In this document: piece by piece, positions 24,859 to 37,937 of the stretch | Layout: each line of letters opens with the position of its first letter | Numbering within the stretch: position 1 is the first letter of the stretch | Origin: Dicaeum eximium | Taxonomy: Eukaryota > Chordata > Aves > Passeriformes > Dicaeidae | Length of the DNA stretch: 64,000 nt | Assembly (NCBI GenBank): GCA_013396995.1 | Contig: VWZP01009950.1 | Coordinates: 124,001 to 188,000, forward strand | Direction of reading: 5' to 3' | The notes under the pieces: generated by a model | The model's input: only the letters and a program-made list of their open reading frames with translations | Told to the model about the DNA's origin: nothing | The model's database searches: none | Program-made: the position numbers and the translations under genes

Positions 24859-27800
24859 ACATTGAATGTGTTGCAGAGTTCCTGTGTCCCATAGGAGATG
24901 TTGTATAACTGCAATATTTAAAGTCAATGTTGTTTATTCTTTAAGTCTTTCTATGTTTTACCTATTAAGTTTCTTTAACACAGATTGGTTTTGCTTTAAT
25001 GTGAGAATAAAGTAGGCTTAAGCTGTACTTCATGACTTTAGAATTGGGATGCAGAGAGTTAAATATCCAAGCTCTTTAAAGACCTCTAAAGGATGTTAAA
25101 AGTGTGATGGATAAGTGTTAAATCTGGTTTTGGAGAGGGCCTGGGAACAAGCTGTGCTTCCAGAGACCAGCAGTAGCCAGGTCAGCAAGGCCCTGGATAC
25201 ACAGCTCAGGGTAGGAGAGCTGGAAGGACTGTGCAGATGTCATTGGGAATAAAACCTTTGATGGCTTATTCTGCCAGATCTGTGAGCCTGGCTGCATACC
25301 TTACACTCCACATTCCTGGCTGCCTTTGAAAAAACATCCCCTCTCACATCTGTGTGGAGAGTTCCTTTGTAAACCAGAGGGAACATGGGAAGGAAAGGCA
25401 GCCTGGCACCTGCTTTGGTTTTTGTGTTCTTGCATCCCCTTTCAGCTCTGGTATGAGGTGGATTGTGCCTGCTGCTCCTGGGCCTCTGAAGCCAGCAGAA
25501 TTCCTCATCTGAGGCTGAGCTGGGGGACTTCTGCTGACACTGTGTACATCTCTGTGCTTCCATACGTGTATAAAAGTATATTCTGTATATATACTGCTAG
25601 ATATACCATTGACTTCCTGCCACAGCCTATGTATGTAATGATAGCATCTATTCTGCATACACTGCTGAGGGTTTACTGCTGTAATTCCTGCTGGCTTTCC
25701 TTTAAATAGTAATAATGTCAATAATGGCTCTTTAATCACCTACTCCTCTTGGCAACTCTTTCAACAGAACACTTAAAGGCATGAAGTGTTCCTGTAAGAT
25801 CCTGTCAGAGTTGCTTTGCAGGTGTTAAAGAAACTGATGTCATATTTTACCAACTGCCTTGCAGTTGTCTCGGTTTGTAACTATATAAAGCTCCGTAGAA
25901 ACTGAAAAAATGATGTATTTCCAAGCATAAGGAGTGGCTCAAAAGACTTGTGCCTGTCATATGAGTAGCATTTGCCAAGAGTAGAGTTAGTCACTTCGGT
26001 AGCTAAATTAGAAAAGGTCTGTGATGGCAATATTCCCAAGGGGCTTAGAAAAAAAAATTAGATTTAATTTCTGTTAAATTCTGTCTTCAGAGATGCTTTG
26101 TTTTGTTGCAATAGCTTCTATCTCTACTTTTCTTTTTCTGCTGATGGGAGGTGGCTTTTTTATTAATATGCTATTGCCTGTGGAGAACCAATACATACAC
26201 TAACATCTATTAAAAATAATTCCAGGGCTCACCCACGCATGCAGTAATTAGGATTGTGAGCATCCAAGGCAAATGAGTGTATAATATCTTCATTAAAACG
26301 GGATAATAGAATTTTACTTACTGATTAGATAATTCAAAGAGTTTAGAACGTTAAATTTCCTTTTCATTTTCATCTTATTAATATTGATATGGCTCTTTTG
26401 ATAGTACATTGCCTTGTTATTGCGAGTTTAGTTGGGGTAGGAAAATGTGGAAAATCTGAAAGTCTAATCAATTAGAAAAATTCTGTTTATTTTGGTAGAC
26501 TGTGTTTACTTGGAAGTCAGTTACTTGCCCAAGAAAAACATTTGCATGCATGAGAGTGAAGAAAATAGTTTCTGTAATACGCAGTATAACCTTGGTTTTG
26601 TCCTTGTTAACTTCAGAGTTTCACTGAAGTTCATTGTCTGAGTCTCTAGTTCGGTTTTTTCCAGTGAATTCGAACTCCTGTCCATGTTAATGTTTTATTG
26701 AAGCTGCTTTCTGTTCTGCATCTCAGTAACACTGAAGGTATTTTGCAGTGAAATGCCTGAGGTGCACAGGCTGGAGTTTCCCCAGGTCTGTTTAGCCCTC
26801 CGTGTGTTCACTCTGCAGCAATCCTCGTGCATTTTGGTGTGTACTTTCAAGTAACCATGCTTTCACCAGTTAAATGTGTGGCTACAAGTCAGAGAGAACC
26901 AGAAATATGCCTTGCCTCCAGTGATTGCTGGATTGGGTACGCTGAAGGAAGCCTGTGTGCAAGAGGGTGGTTTGAATACCAGCAGTGTGAACTTTAAATT
27001 GGGGTAAGTGTTTGATTGGTGCCCATTTTCTTGGGCAGCCTACTGTGAATCCTTTACACTGCAGCTGTTCTGCCCTCTAAACTGCCAAAGCAAAGTCCCT
27101 GATTGTACAATCAAATTTAAAACTGGCCTCAGCATTAACACTTAGCGCTGCTATCATAGCTGTGTTTTCCCAGTGTCCTGGCTCCTGCTGCTGCCCAGCA
27201 CTGAAAGGTTCAGTGTCAGGCAGAACTATCATTTCCAGTCTGCTGGATCATTCTCTGAGTGCTGCTGAATTTTCCTGAATCCCTGTGGGATTTAATCACT
27301 ATCCACAGAAGGAAGTCCTCTCAATTGGAGTCAGGGCTCTGTTGCTGCAGGACAAAGGCTCATCTGTGCATGTCTCCATCCTCTGGCATGGGCAGCTCTG
27401 GGTGCTCCCCTCCTGCTCTCTGCCAGCTCCCTCTCTTCTCCTGCTGCCTGCAGTTTCCATTTCCATGTGTTTGTCTTGCTTCTGGCTCTCCTGAATGCTT
27501 TCAGCTCTCATCATGCCATTTTCAGACCGGGCTAATCAGCATTTCCTTGGGGAATTTACAGTATTGTTTCCTTTCCTGGGCAGCAGTCAGGTTCATCCTT
27601 AGCACTTGGAAGGGTTTGGCAGCTGCTGGCTCTAAAGGGCAGCACTCACTACAGCAGGAGGCTGCAGCTCTTTCTCACCCCAAGATGTTTGTGAGTGCTC
27701 AGTTTGTTTGGCAGAACCCACCATCTGTGCTGAGCTGGTGGAGGCGGCTGCCCATTGGGTTGAATTTTAGTGGTTTCTGCTAAAATTGGTGCCTCCAAAC

Positions 27801-30800
27801 AAATCCCATTGGACTGCTGGGCAGGTCAGCAGAGATGCAGGGTGGAATGCCCTGTCCCAGACAGAAAGATGTGAGGACATGCTAATACATGCCCCAACAT
27901 GTGTGTATTTTAGAAATCTTGATGCCAAGCCTTTTATTCTGACAGCATTTAGGCCACGATGAATCCAGGTGAATCAGGAACACTAATTTTAATAATATGC
28001 ACAGCTCAGGCTATGATAATTCTCTCTTTAAGGGAAATTTCTGCCAGTCTTACTGGCCCTCACATTCTGTATCCACAAATGTACAATCCATCTTTAATTT
28101 CTAAATATAATTACCAGAACTCTAGATGTATAAAAGGTATTAATCAGGAAAATGCAGGTATTGGATTTTGTTGAATTAAGGTAATCTATTAATTGATTGA
28201 AGATGATTCACTGCAAGTTGTGGTACTGAACTCAAGATATACTTTACAATACTTCACTGTTACAATGATTAATGGACTTGTCATTTTATCTTATATGAGG
28301 AATTGGGTAAAGTGACCTTGGAAGGATATTTTCATGATTGTTTTTAATACACAAGGGGAAAAAAATTACTCAGAGTGCTGCTACACTATGGAAATAATTT
28401 AGAACTTCAAAAGTGTTGTCAAATGTCTATGCTGTAAACAGGATTTAGACAGATATAGTCTGCATAAGAAGATTCTGGCTTTTCACTTCTTTGAGCATTA
28501 ATAAAACCTCTCTGAGTCCATTCCTCAATTTAAATAATGAATGAGCTATTTTCTTAGCACTGTCTCCCATATATACCCTCAAGTAATGTGTCTTATGCAC
28601 TAAATAAAAGCTGGGAGCATTTTTCTGTTTATTTCTTAATGTCATAGGAGTTCCATTTTTATATGCCTGTATCCACACTCCCAAGGGCATGTATTAATGC
28701 TTGGAAAATGTCTAGGAGAGGTAGGCTGCTGCACAGGAAATGGGAATGCCATGTCCTTTGTTATTTCTTTGAATGTGCTAGTGGTTCCAAGTATAGCAGC
28801 ACCAGAAATATCCTTTGCTTCCCTTCTCAGAACTGCCTTGAAAAACCAATTTCTGCATGGAACTGCCTGTCTGGGATAAAGCTGAGGTGCCAGCCTACAT
28901 TTTAGATTCCCAGAGCCATATATCCACACCAGCCTTAAGTCTAAATATTTCTGTGTAGTCTGCATAGTCTATATGCAGGAAATGGTAGGACTAAAGAAAT
29001 CAAATTAAATGCCTTTTAGATCCAGATGGCTTTGCTGATTCCTCTGCCTCCTCAATCAATTGATATGCCTCCTCTTCTGAACTGAGGATTTCTTTGTGTT
29101 TAACAAGTCTGTGTTATTATTATTTAAAATATCTTGTGCTCTACAGATGCAGCAAAGGGTGCTTGCTATGTTCAGAAGGGTTTCCAACATTATTTTAGAT
29201 CTGAAATAATGATTTAGGAGAAACAAACAATACCAAAAGAACATACTGAGGAAGAACTGAAAGTTATGAACAGTATGTGCCAATGTATCTGCTTGGTGTA
29301 GCTGAGATGTTTTAAACTATTATTGTTTGGGGAAATATAAGCCTGAGTCTATGTCCAAGTAGATATATTGCATACTGAGTTTTAAGAAGCAGGGTCTGAT
29401 TTTCTGTCTCTCTCTGTTTTTTATTTTTTGTAACAAAGAGGAAGAGCAGCCCTTAGCTGAGACTGCAGGTTTGGAATTGATATAAATCAATGCACTTGTG
29501 CTGAAGGCAGAGTTAACCCTTCCAGCAGAAGGTCTGCTTTCCACACCTGGGTGGGCCTGCCTGAGTCATGTCATGAGGAAATCTCAAGGAGAGCGGATCC
29601 TTTTGAAGAGGAGTGGTTGTCCAGCCAACATGACTTGGGGTTTTCCTATGGAGCTGAGTGTCAATGGGGACATGACCTTACAAGGGTCACAAACACCCCA
29701 AGGGCTTTGTGATGCCGCCTTCACTTTTTCCCTTCTCAAACCCCAAACCTGTCCACCCTTCTGTGATTTCCTGCACCATGTTAAGAGGGAGGAGGCATTA
29801 GTGATGTTAAAAGCTACAGTGCAGAAAATGCTCAAGTTGAAGTATCAGTTACTACTCTACAATGTGTAGTTAGAGTTACTAAGTGGAAGAGAGAGCTCTC
29901 TGGCCCACTTTAGTACCAAACATTGGTTTTTCAGTGCTGACTTAGTCTGTGGTGGCTGAGGTTTCCTCACACAGGGTATTATGGGACTTAGGAAGGCTTC
30001 TAAGTCGAGGTCTGTTGTGTTGGCCTGGATTTAAACCACAATAAAGAGCTCCAGACACCTGCCATGCAGTGCTGTGTTAAGATGTAGGGAGCAGAAGGGG
30101 TTGGGTGATAAGGAGGGTGAGAATTCTCTGCTGCTGCCTTGCACCCGAAACTGGAAGGTTGATATGCTCCATGGGATGGAAAACACTGGCTTTTCTCTGC
30201 AGTCTACAATAGAGGGGTGGGCTTAGTACCCCTAGTACCTTTTTCTGAAGACAAAATTCTTTCATTTTACCCTTTCTATGGCGTTATGCCCATGGCATCA
30301 TCTTGGGATCCAGTTTAACCACCACTGTGGTTAAAGAGAGGAAGTGTGTGTTTAATGCACTGTGGATGAAGAGAGGAAGGATATCTGTCTCCTGATGAAA
30401 GCTGCTGAGCTACTGAAGTTCCTTATGGCTGGCAAGACATTGCACTGGCATTATGGAACTGCAGCCAAGCAGTGGGAAAGGGAATGGCAGGAGCAGGAAA
30501 GAGAACTGCCAACCCACCCTCCCTGCTGTGTCCCTTGCAAGGTCACTGATCAAGTGATAAACCTGAAGCTAGGCCAATTCAATGCTTTAATTTCTTCCCG
30601 AATCTCTCCTGTGAGAGGAGGCCTCTTTGTCTCCTACAGCCCCTTTCCTAGGCCATGAGAAGAGGGGAATTTTTCCTCTTCATTGGCTTCCACAGGAAAT
30701 TCTCTATGGCTTCCAAGTTTGAGTAATTAAAATAGTGCCTGCAAAACCCTCTCTGCAGATCACATAAGAACATAATGGGATCAACTCCCTACATCCCAGA

Positions 30801-31656
30801 AGTCCATTGAACGTGGAATTGCAAGTGGAAGTTTTTTCTCAATGAAATTCCATGTCTGAGCCCAAGCTGGTTTAACTGAGATCAAAGTCAAACTACTTGA
30901 AGTAGTATTTTCAATTTAGCTCAGCTTGTGTGATGATTCACACACAACAAAAGAATTGGTATCCCTTGAACTTTTGTATTAACTCTCTTCACAAGTAATT
31001 CTAGGGTTGGTTCTTTTGAATTAATCCAGTAGTAATGTTTAAATTAAATTTTTTAGTAGTGAATCACCATATTCATGCTATAAAATGAAAAGAAGTAGGA
31101 AACCGTTAATCTGAAAGGAATATTTATTAAACAGTTACCATTTTCTTTGCAAGAGTTGCCCATGCTTAGCTCAAATTACCTTCTGTGTGCAAGGGTAGTC
31201 CTGCTATTTTCTGAAGTGCTGTTTTACTTTGAGAGCACATCAGTTGTTTTTGCATAAGTGAATCTGTCATATGAAGGAAAGTGACAATTGCTGTTTTAAG
31301 CTAACTCGGTGTTTTAGATGGTGCTGTGTTATTTTCAGTATGTGCTTTGGAAGAGGCAGAGCAGAACAAATTTAGGAGCTCAGTGATTTCATTAAGAAAT
31401 ATTTAATAATCCATTTTTAAATATTAGCTTAAACGATTTCAATCTGTTACATCTCTCAACATTTTTAACATAGGAGAAAAATGCACAAAGGTGTTTGCAA
31501 GAGATGGTGAATTATGATAGCTGTCAGGAAATTTGCCTTCAGATAAAAACAGTGTGCCTTAGGACTCTGTGTTCTAGGAAGCTACTGTATCTCATTTAGA
31601 AGTTTCCATTATTTTGCAGTTTTTCTGATGACTCAAGGGTTTTTGTTTTCAAGAAA
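24859..31656. other. Unique non-coding DNA, GC-richer at 25.1-25.6 and 27.1-27.8 kb
   Basis: The longest open frame of the window, 174 codons at 27259-27783 (plus), lies here. Its translation is rich in S, C and L with no recognisable domain, and a second frame and an antisense frame are open over part of it, so I do not call a gene. AATAAA-containing blocks near 25248 and 30040 have a weak LTR look. A repeat-free AT-rich patch at 26155-26420 is listed as candidate regulatory DNA. Confidence 0.5.
26155..26420. promoter_or_regulatory. Candidate conserved non-coding element
   Basis: Repeat-free stretch dense in TAAT/ATTA words (TTTATTAATATGCTATTG, GCAGTAATTAGGATTGTGAG, CTTATTAATATTGATATGG), with isolated CpG words (CCACGCATGC, AAAACGGGATAA, GAACGTTAAA). 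No open frame. The enhancer reading is inference from composition only. Confidence 0.25.
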
Positions 31657-31848
31657 TACAGAATCATTGAGTTGTAGAATCATTTGAGTTGGAAAAGACG
31701 CTTAAGACCAAGCCCAGCTGTTAACCCAACGTTGCCAAGCCCACCTCTGAACCACGTCCCTGAGTGCCATGTAGGCACACCTTTAAATCCCTCCAGGGAT
31801 GGGGACTCAAAATCCACACTTCTGGTGTTTCCTGTGGGCCTGGTTGAC
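31657..31848 (-). mobile_element. CR1 LINE 3' fragment (different subfamily)
   Basis: AGAATCATTTGAGTTGGAAA, AGCTGTTAACCCAACGTTGC, CAAGCCCACCTCTGAACCA, GTCCCTGAGTGCCATGTAGG and CCCTCCAGGGATGGGGACTC. This is the reverse complement of the CR1 type whose tail reads GGTTGGACTCGATGATCTT on the other strand, the same type as the copies at 57380 and 58105. 5'-truncated. Confidence 0.88.
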
Positions 31849-34800
31849 CTCCTTAGCACACATAATCTTTTCTCTACTTTCTTACTCTCCCAAGGCCACG
31901 TTCACACAAGATATTACAGTGATATGCTGGAATGCATTTGTCCCAGTGATAGGGATGGGTATTAGAGCAGCACAGGCTGCAATTCATAAATTAATATCTC
32001 ACCTTGATGTCACTGGCAAATCTGCCCAGCAAGGGTGTGGGATACTCAACTATGTGCCATTCAGATGACTTTGTGTCTTCAGCTTAGCTTTCACTTGAAA
32101 TCACTGAGATTCAAATATCAGCAGAAGTGAGAAGATGACAAACTGTAATAAATCTGGATTTTTTTTTTGTTAGGACTTAGCTCCTGGAAATTTTGTTTAT
32201 GCTGAACTCTGGGAATCTGTTCTGAAATGTTCAGCTGAACAGCTGCAGGGATGTGCCCCAAAGAGATCATTCACTCACTTCCTAGAGTAGGGGAATTCCA
32301 CCCTGAAATGCAGCTCTGCATCTCATCCGCCTGTAAATTATGTTTCTCCTCCAGCCCTGTTCCCCACCTGGAATATTGACTTTTCCAGGAAGGATATCCC
32401 ATTCCTTTTCCTCTGGTGTTACAATCCTTGTACAGAGAGGAGTTCTGACACATCACACTGCTTATGTGAACAGCACAAATCTGTTCCATTTATAAGGTTC
32501 AGCAAGCAAAACACAGAGTATGAATTTTAACTGGCACATGAATGTCTCACATGATGCCAGCAAATTTGAGGATTATTTACCTGGTTTTGAATGGATTCCT
32601 GAAACTGTGGTGTCTAATTTAGTGAGCATGCAGCAACTGCATTAAAGGTTGCTGAGAGGTGCAGTATTTGTTTCTCATCCAACCCCAGGAGAAGGTCCTG
32701 TGATAGTACTTGTAAAACACCCTCTATGTTGCATTTGTTAGAAAAATAAAATAAAAACAATCACCAAATTTGTAAATAAAACTATCAAAGAGCCTTGGTT
32801 ATTTTAATGCCTGATTGTTCAGGACCTTGGATACGGTTTTTCTTTGTTAGTTGGATTTGATTTTTTTTTTATTTTTTAAATTGAATTTATGCATTTACTC
32901 TGTTCCCTGAATGGCTGTGTGTCATTATTTATGTATGTGAAATAAAGCACCCAGTGGTGCTGCTTTTCTTATTTCCACGACAAACTTTCAGGTTTGGGGG
33001 TTACATTTTTTTGGTTTAGTGTGGAAATTACTTGATTTTTCCATCAAAAAATTGACTTTGGTTTTTGATTTCATCTGAATTTTGGAGGGGGGAGAGGGGG
33101 GCTGAATTCTGCTGCATCATAATGTTGGCAGTTCTTCAACAAATTCTTCACAGTTCAGATTGTGAAGTCCTTGAGGCAGATATATTTTTCTTTGTGCTCA
33201 GGGCCAAGTAAATAGGGTAATGATTACTGATAATCTTAATTCCTTGTAGATTTTTTTTTCATGGAGAAATTGGGAAGACTAATTAGGTACAAGTTTGGAC
33301 AGTGCTTTCAAGAGGTAAAGTAGTATATACGTGCCAAATATTATTGTAAATTAAAATCTCCTAGGGCAAAAATATATTTATCAGGATCTGTAGCTACATG
33401 ATGATGAGACATCACACAGCCAGAAATTTTGGAATCTGGCATGTTATCTTTTATCCCCATAAAGCAGCTATACAGGAAGGGTGTGAGAGGGCAATTGTTT
33501 AACTGAGATATGAAGTAGAAATTCATGAGAGCTCCAAAAGGGGGTGCAGGTAAAATCCTTGTGGTGGTGTTGGTTGCTAGGAGGTGTACTCTGGAGAAAT
33601 GAGATTGGGCTGCAGGAACAGAGCTCATTAAGTGAGTGGGAATAGGTTTTGTGTAGCCCTCACTGCTGCCAGGGCTGGGGTAGGGGGAGGTATCTCCAAA
33701 TCAATCCAAAGAATCCACTGAGTTCAATTGGGGTGAGAAAGGTGTGGGAAGGAGAGGTATAATCCAGCCTGTCAGGCCCTTCCTGTGCCTGCACGGGGGT
33801 TTTCATCCTCCTCAGTGCCACCACTAACTAAAGTGTCATCTGCTGGGGCTGTTCCAGGAGCTGTGTCTCCTTTGAGCTGGCACTGGGTCTTTTTTCCATA
33901 TTGATGAACAGGAAAGAGTGGGTTTGTTAATTATTATGTAGACAGCAATTACCTACTATCCTACTGCAGAGAAGGAAAATGTGCTTGAGGCAAAAGCTAA
34001 ATGAGAGTTAAAACTGCTGCACTGGATGGGTGCTTGTTCTTCAGCTCCCTGGTCTTGGCCTTTACACGTGGGGAGAGACGACTGGCATATCCTGGCAGGC
34101 TGAGGTCAGCATGCAGAGGTGTTTCTAGGTAACTTGGATTTTGCTCTCCACATGTAAGCACTTTGCTGAGTTCAATCTGTATCTGCTAAAAGCATCCTGT
34201 GTTAGAAATCATGGGGTTTGTTTTTGTTTTTGGTATAACAGCTTTGCTCTGAGCCATCCAAGTCCAAACACACCTAAGGTAAGAGTTTATCAATCAGCTT
34301 TACTGAGCTCCATAATTCCTGGCATCTTGCATGCATAGAATACTGCCGAAAATATCTTTATACTGGAAGGGAAGTATGGGTGTCTTCATGTAGAACTATT
34401 CTCTGAAAAAAAAAAAAAATTCTCTTCAGTTCTGAATTTCGAAAGGTTGATTTACTGGAAAGTCGCTTTCCAAGCAGCAGCTTTCAGCAGGATCACACTT
34501 GAGAATAGAAAGTGTTTTATTTCTTTCTCTGTACTGATGCATTTAACTGACATTTTAATACTGTAACGTGGCTTGGTACACACTTCAACTTGAAGAATTG
34601 CGAAGACATTTATTTGCAGCTGATTTAGTTGCAATAATTTGGCAGCATAGTGCTGACTGTACAGAATCTGCTTTTTAGCAGGACAAAGTCATGACCACCT
34701 CTTAGGTGGAATGAGTGATTTCTGCCCCAAAGATGATCCTTTGGTGGTGGTGGGCCAGGACATCTGCAAATCCAGGTGTCCCTTCCAGCTTTCAGGCCTG

Positions 34801-35336
34801 TTTCTGAAATGCCCTGCTGCAAAAAAATCAAGAAACTTTAGAAGACCAAGTTTTCTTGTGACACCAGACCCCTAATGACTGTGCTGCTAAAAGATAGTAC
34901 AAACCTGTGGAGGCAAGCAATTTTCAGAAAACAGATTGGACAGCAATAATCTATTTACTCTCCTGTGTTGTTGTGATGGGACAACATCAGATACAGTGGT
35001 TTGATGTTGGATTGAGTCTTCAGTGTCTGGTGGTTTTTGTCCCTCACTCTCAGGTCTCACAGCTCTTTTCTCGGTGCTTTTATTCATTTTTATTTCTGGA
35101 AGACAACATCTGAAGAGCATCTCTGTTATGTCCCATGAAACATGTACATCACATTTTCTGTTTGAGGAAATTTTAGAATTATTAGTGTAGCAAGAAATCT
35201 TGTGAAAGCCTGTTATGTGTCCAAATTCTTCTCCCTGCACAAATGAACATCTCAAAGAAAGCAAGTGGGGTGAACTAAATGGCCTCAACCTCATTGTTGT
35301 AATGTTGGACTGCAAATATTTCCTTTCTTGTAAAGC
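31849..35336. other. Unique non-coding DNA
   Basis: No gene or mobile element recognised. Contains A14 at 34406-34419 and a T-rich stretch near 32160. Open frames at 33341-33628 and 34887-35315 (minus) have no domain. Confidence 0.55.
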
Positions 35337-35476
35337 CTTCTCTCTTCTCTCTTCTCTCTTCTCTCTTCTCTCTTCTCTCTTCTCCTCTCTTCTCTCTCTT
35401 CTCTCTCTTCTCTCTTCTCTCTTCTCTCTTCTCTCTTCTCTCTTCTCCTCTCTTCTCTCTTCTCTCTTCTCTCTTC
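35337..35476. repeat. Microsatellite, 7-bp unit TTCTCTC, about 140 bp
   Basis: About twenty copies of TTCTCTC with a few units altered to TTCTCCTCTC or TTCTCTCTC. The plus strand is pure pyrimidine and the minus strand pure purine. Overlapping frames give RE-, KR- or SL-rich translations, which are artefacts of the repeat. Confidence 0.97.
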
Positions 35477-37937
35477 ATGCCTATTTAATTCTTCAAAGAC
35501 AGAATGACATAAGGAAAAGCTTGGGGGAAAAAAAATAAGCCAGTGATCTTTCAAAAATCTGAGGTAGGTAACTTCAGTTAAAAACATAAAATACAAACAA
35601 GCAAAAACCTTGAGCAAGACATGAGGATCCCAGTGCATGGGGGCACCTTAGGGAGGCATTAACTGGTGTTGCTGCCAAAAGGAACAAACCTCTTACTTTT
35701 TTGTGAGTCTCTTTTTCCAGCCTGTTCACTGCCCTCGCGCTTGCTTCGTACAGCTGCACAGTGAACTGGGTCTGAAGGCTGATGGAAATTAAAATTAGCC
35801 CAGTCAAATGGAATTCATTTGTTTTAACACAGGACAGTTCTCTGACCCTGGTTTCCTGTACAAATCTTATACCAAACAAGGTTTATGCACAAGGAGGAGT
35901 TGTGGTGGAAGAGCAGAAATGGGGCTGCAGTGTTCCCACAAAGTAGTGGCTAATTCTGGCATAAGGTATCTCTACAAACAGCTGGGAGAACATGCTGAAA
36001 GCCCTGAATTATGCTGCAGCCATGGATCCATCAGCTGTGTATCTGTATTACATGAGGGGTTTGCTGTTTTCTTACCTGTTTTAATATGTCAAGGAGAATG
36101 GCTCTTTATTCAGTATTTTCTCCAGCTGTTTTTGTGGTGCATTGTGGGGCTTGGAATGGTCAGAATAGTCTGAGTCCACTCAACCAGGTTGCTCCAAGTC
36201 CCATCCAGCTTGACCTAATGAGCAGCTGAGGAAAAAGGAGCCTCTCAAGGAGCAGGGTGAGCTTGGTGGTTGTGCTTGGGCAGGGAGCAGGACTGGAGAG
36301 GAGCAGGTTTGCAGTAGCAAGTTGTAAAATAACAGTAAGGGTCTTCTGTTACGTGCCATAGTCTGTCTCAGATACTGTTACTGTTTTATTTTCATTTTCT
36401 TTCCTATTTAACAACTCTTGAAAGTGTGTCTGTTGGTATCTAGCCCGTGTGCAGTATCTAATACATAACTGATGTGTTGATGGGTTTCTCTGGTTTGAAA
36501 GGATGAAGGTGTTCTTTAGTGATGTAACCAGGACACTAATGCCATGACAGCATTGATTTAGTAAGGGAATAATCTTTCTGTTATGAAGCTTGATAAGACC
36601 CTGGTGGTACTATTGCCCCATTGAAGCAGGTAGTGAAGCAGGAAGGCATCTTCTCTTTGCAAAGCTGACAGTGAGAGCCCTAAAGCAGTGCTGGCCTGGA
36701 GCTTGCCTATAAGCCAGGCTTGTTGAGGTCATTAAGCCCATGTGCTTGTCCCTGTGTGCACACACAGATTTAGCTTACAAGAGAATTAATAAACTGAGTA
36801 TTTCAAGCTGAGTGTGATGCTGACACTCACAAATGTTTGTAAAAGCTCTGTCTGGGCATTGTTCTTCTGCCAGCACAAGGGGTTTAGGTTTTTCTTCAGT
36901 GGTTTATTTCTAGCTCTGCCTCTTTATTTGTAAGCTCTCCTGGCTGTTCTTAGGCTGTTGCTGTCTGTGCACTTAGTTCTTCAGCTTCTCTGTTTTACTT
37001 ATTGCTGAAGCCAAAAAGAGCTGGCAAAGTACAGCTAAGGAGAGCAGAGACTGGCAACAGGTAGTGCAGGTATGAAGGACGACTTAAAATCAAATTCAAA
37101 ATGTTAAATTTTCCTAGATTTTTTGCTTCTAACTACTCTGCTAATTCAGTGTAAAATTGTTACTTAAAAAGATCTCGTTCAGTGTTGTGAAATGATGGTG
37201 TTCCAGGCAGGGCTTGATGTCCACAACAAGGATTCATGGCTCTGGTTGCTGCCAACATGCTGTTTGTCAGTCCTGTGACCTGTCAGTGCCTTCACTCCGA
37301 GGGCATAATTTACTCTGACATAACTGTGCCTCTGCCACCATACTTTTTCAGGTCCAGGTTTGCAGGTTTCAATGTCCAGAATAATGTCTGGTACATGTGG
37401 GGACATTTCTCAAGGTGTTTGGGTTCCTTTTTACTGTCATTTTTATGTAAGAATCCACAGAGATAATCTGTAGGATAAATTAAATATATTAACAATATTA
37501 ATCATTGACATAATCTCCTTGCAAGCTAATTGATTTCTGAGGTGTTGCAAAACCAAGTTCTTGCTCATTTTTTAATCACTTAAAATATAGAGACTTTGAC
37601 TAGACTTTAAAAGATTATTAATGAGTTTCATGATCATTTGCATGATCTTTGAAAGGTGTTTCGGTTGTGTATTGACATTACCTTAAGTTATCTTCCAGTG
37701 GAATATGTAAACATCATTTAATGCTTGCCAGGGTTTCTAGCAGGCACAGAGAATTCAGTGCCTAAAGCTCTGAGCTCTTTGGAGCAGCATCTCCTAGATC
37801 CACTGTGCTTTACTCACTTGGGTCCCATTTCTTCAAGGCAAGTAATAAGAAAATCTCCTTTAACACTTGGATGTTGGCTTTAAAACTTATTTGTCATTTC
37901 ATTTCTTTCAAAATTGTACCTACTTCAGTGTATGGTA
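35477..37937. other. Unique non-coding DNA
   Basis: Apart from the short CR1 remnant at 36151-36218, nothing recognisable. Frames of up to 121 codons (35808-36173) have no domain. A short palindrome around an octamer-like ATTTGCAT lies at 37632-37647. Confidence 0.55.
36151..36218 (-). mobile_element. CR1 LINE remnant, about 70 bp
   Basis: Contains CAACCAGGTTGCTCCAAGTC followed by CCATCCAGCTTGACCT, the reverse complement of the conserved CR1 block near the 3' end. TTGGAATGGTCAGAATAG before it resembles the decayed 3' edge. It is very short, so the call rests on this one block. Confidence 0.6.

Noticed and set aside
24534..24914. 126-codon minus-strand frame
   Set aside because: It coincides with a CR1 fragment and its translation is broken LINE sequence, not a host gene.
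27259..27783. Longest open frame, 174 codons, plus strand
   Set aside because: No recognisable domain; the translation is compositionally odd (S, C, L-rich) and lies in a locally GC-rich patch where stops are rarer. Other frames on both strands are also open over part of it.
35275..35638. Arg/Glu-rich and Ser/Leu-rich open frames
   Set aside because: They are translations of the TTCTCTC microsatellite.
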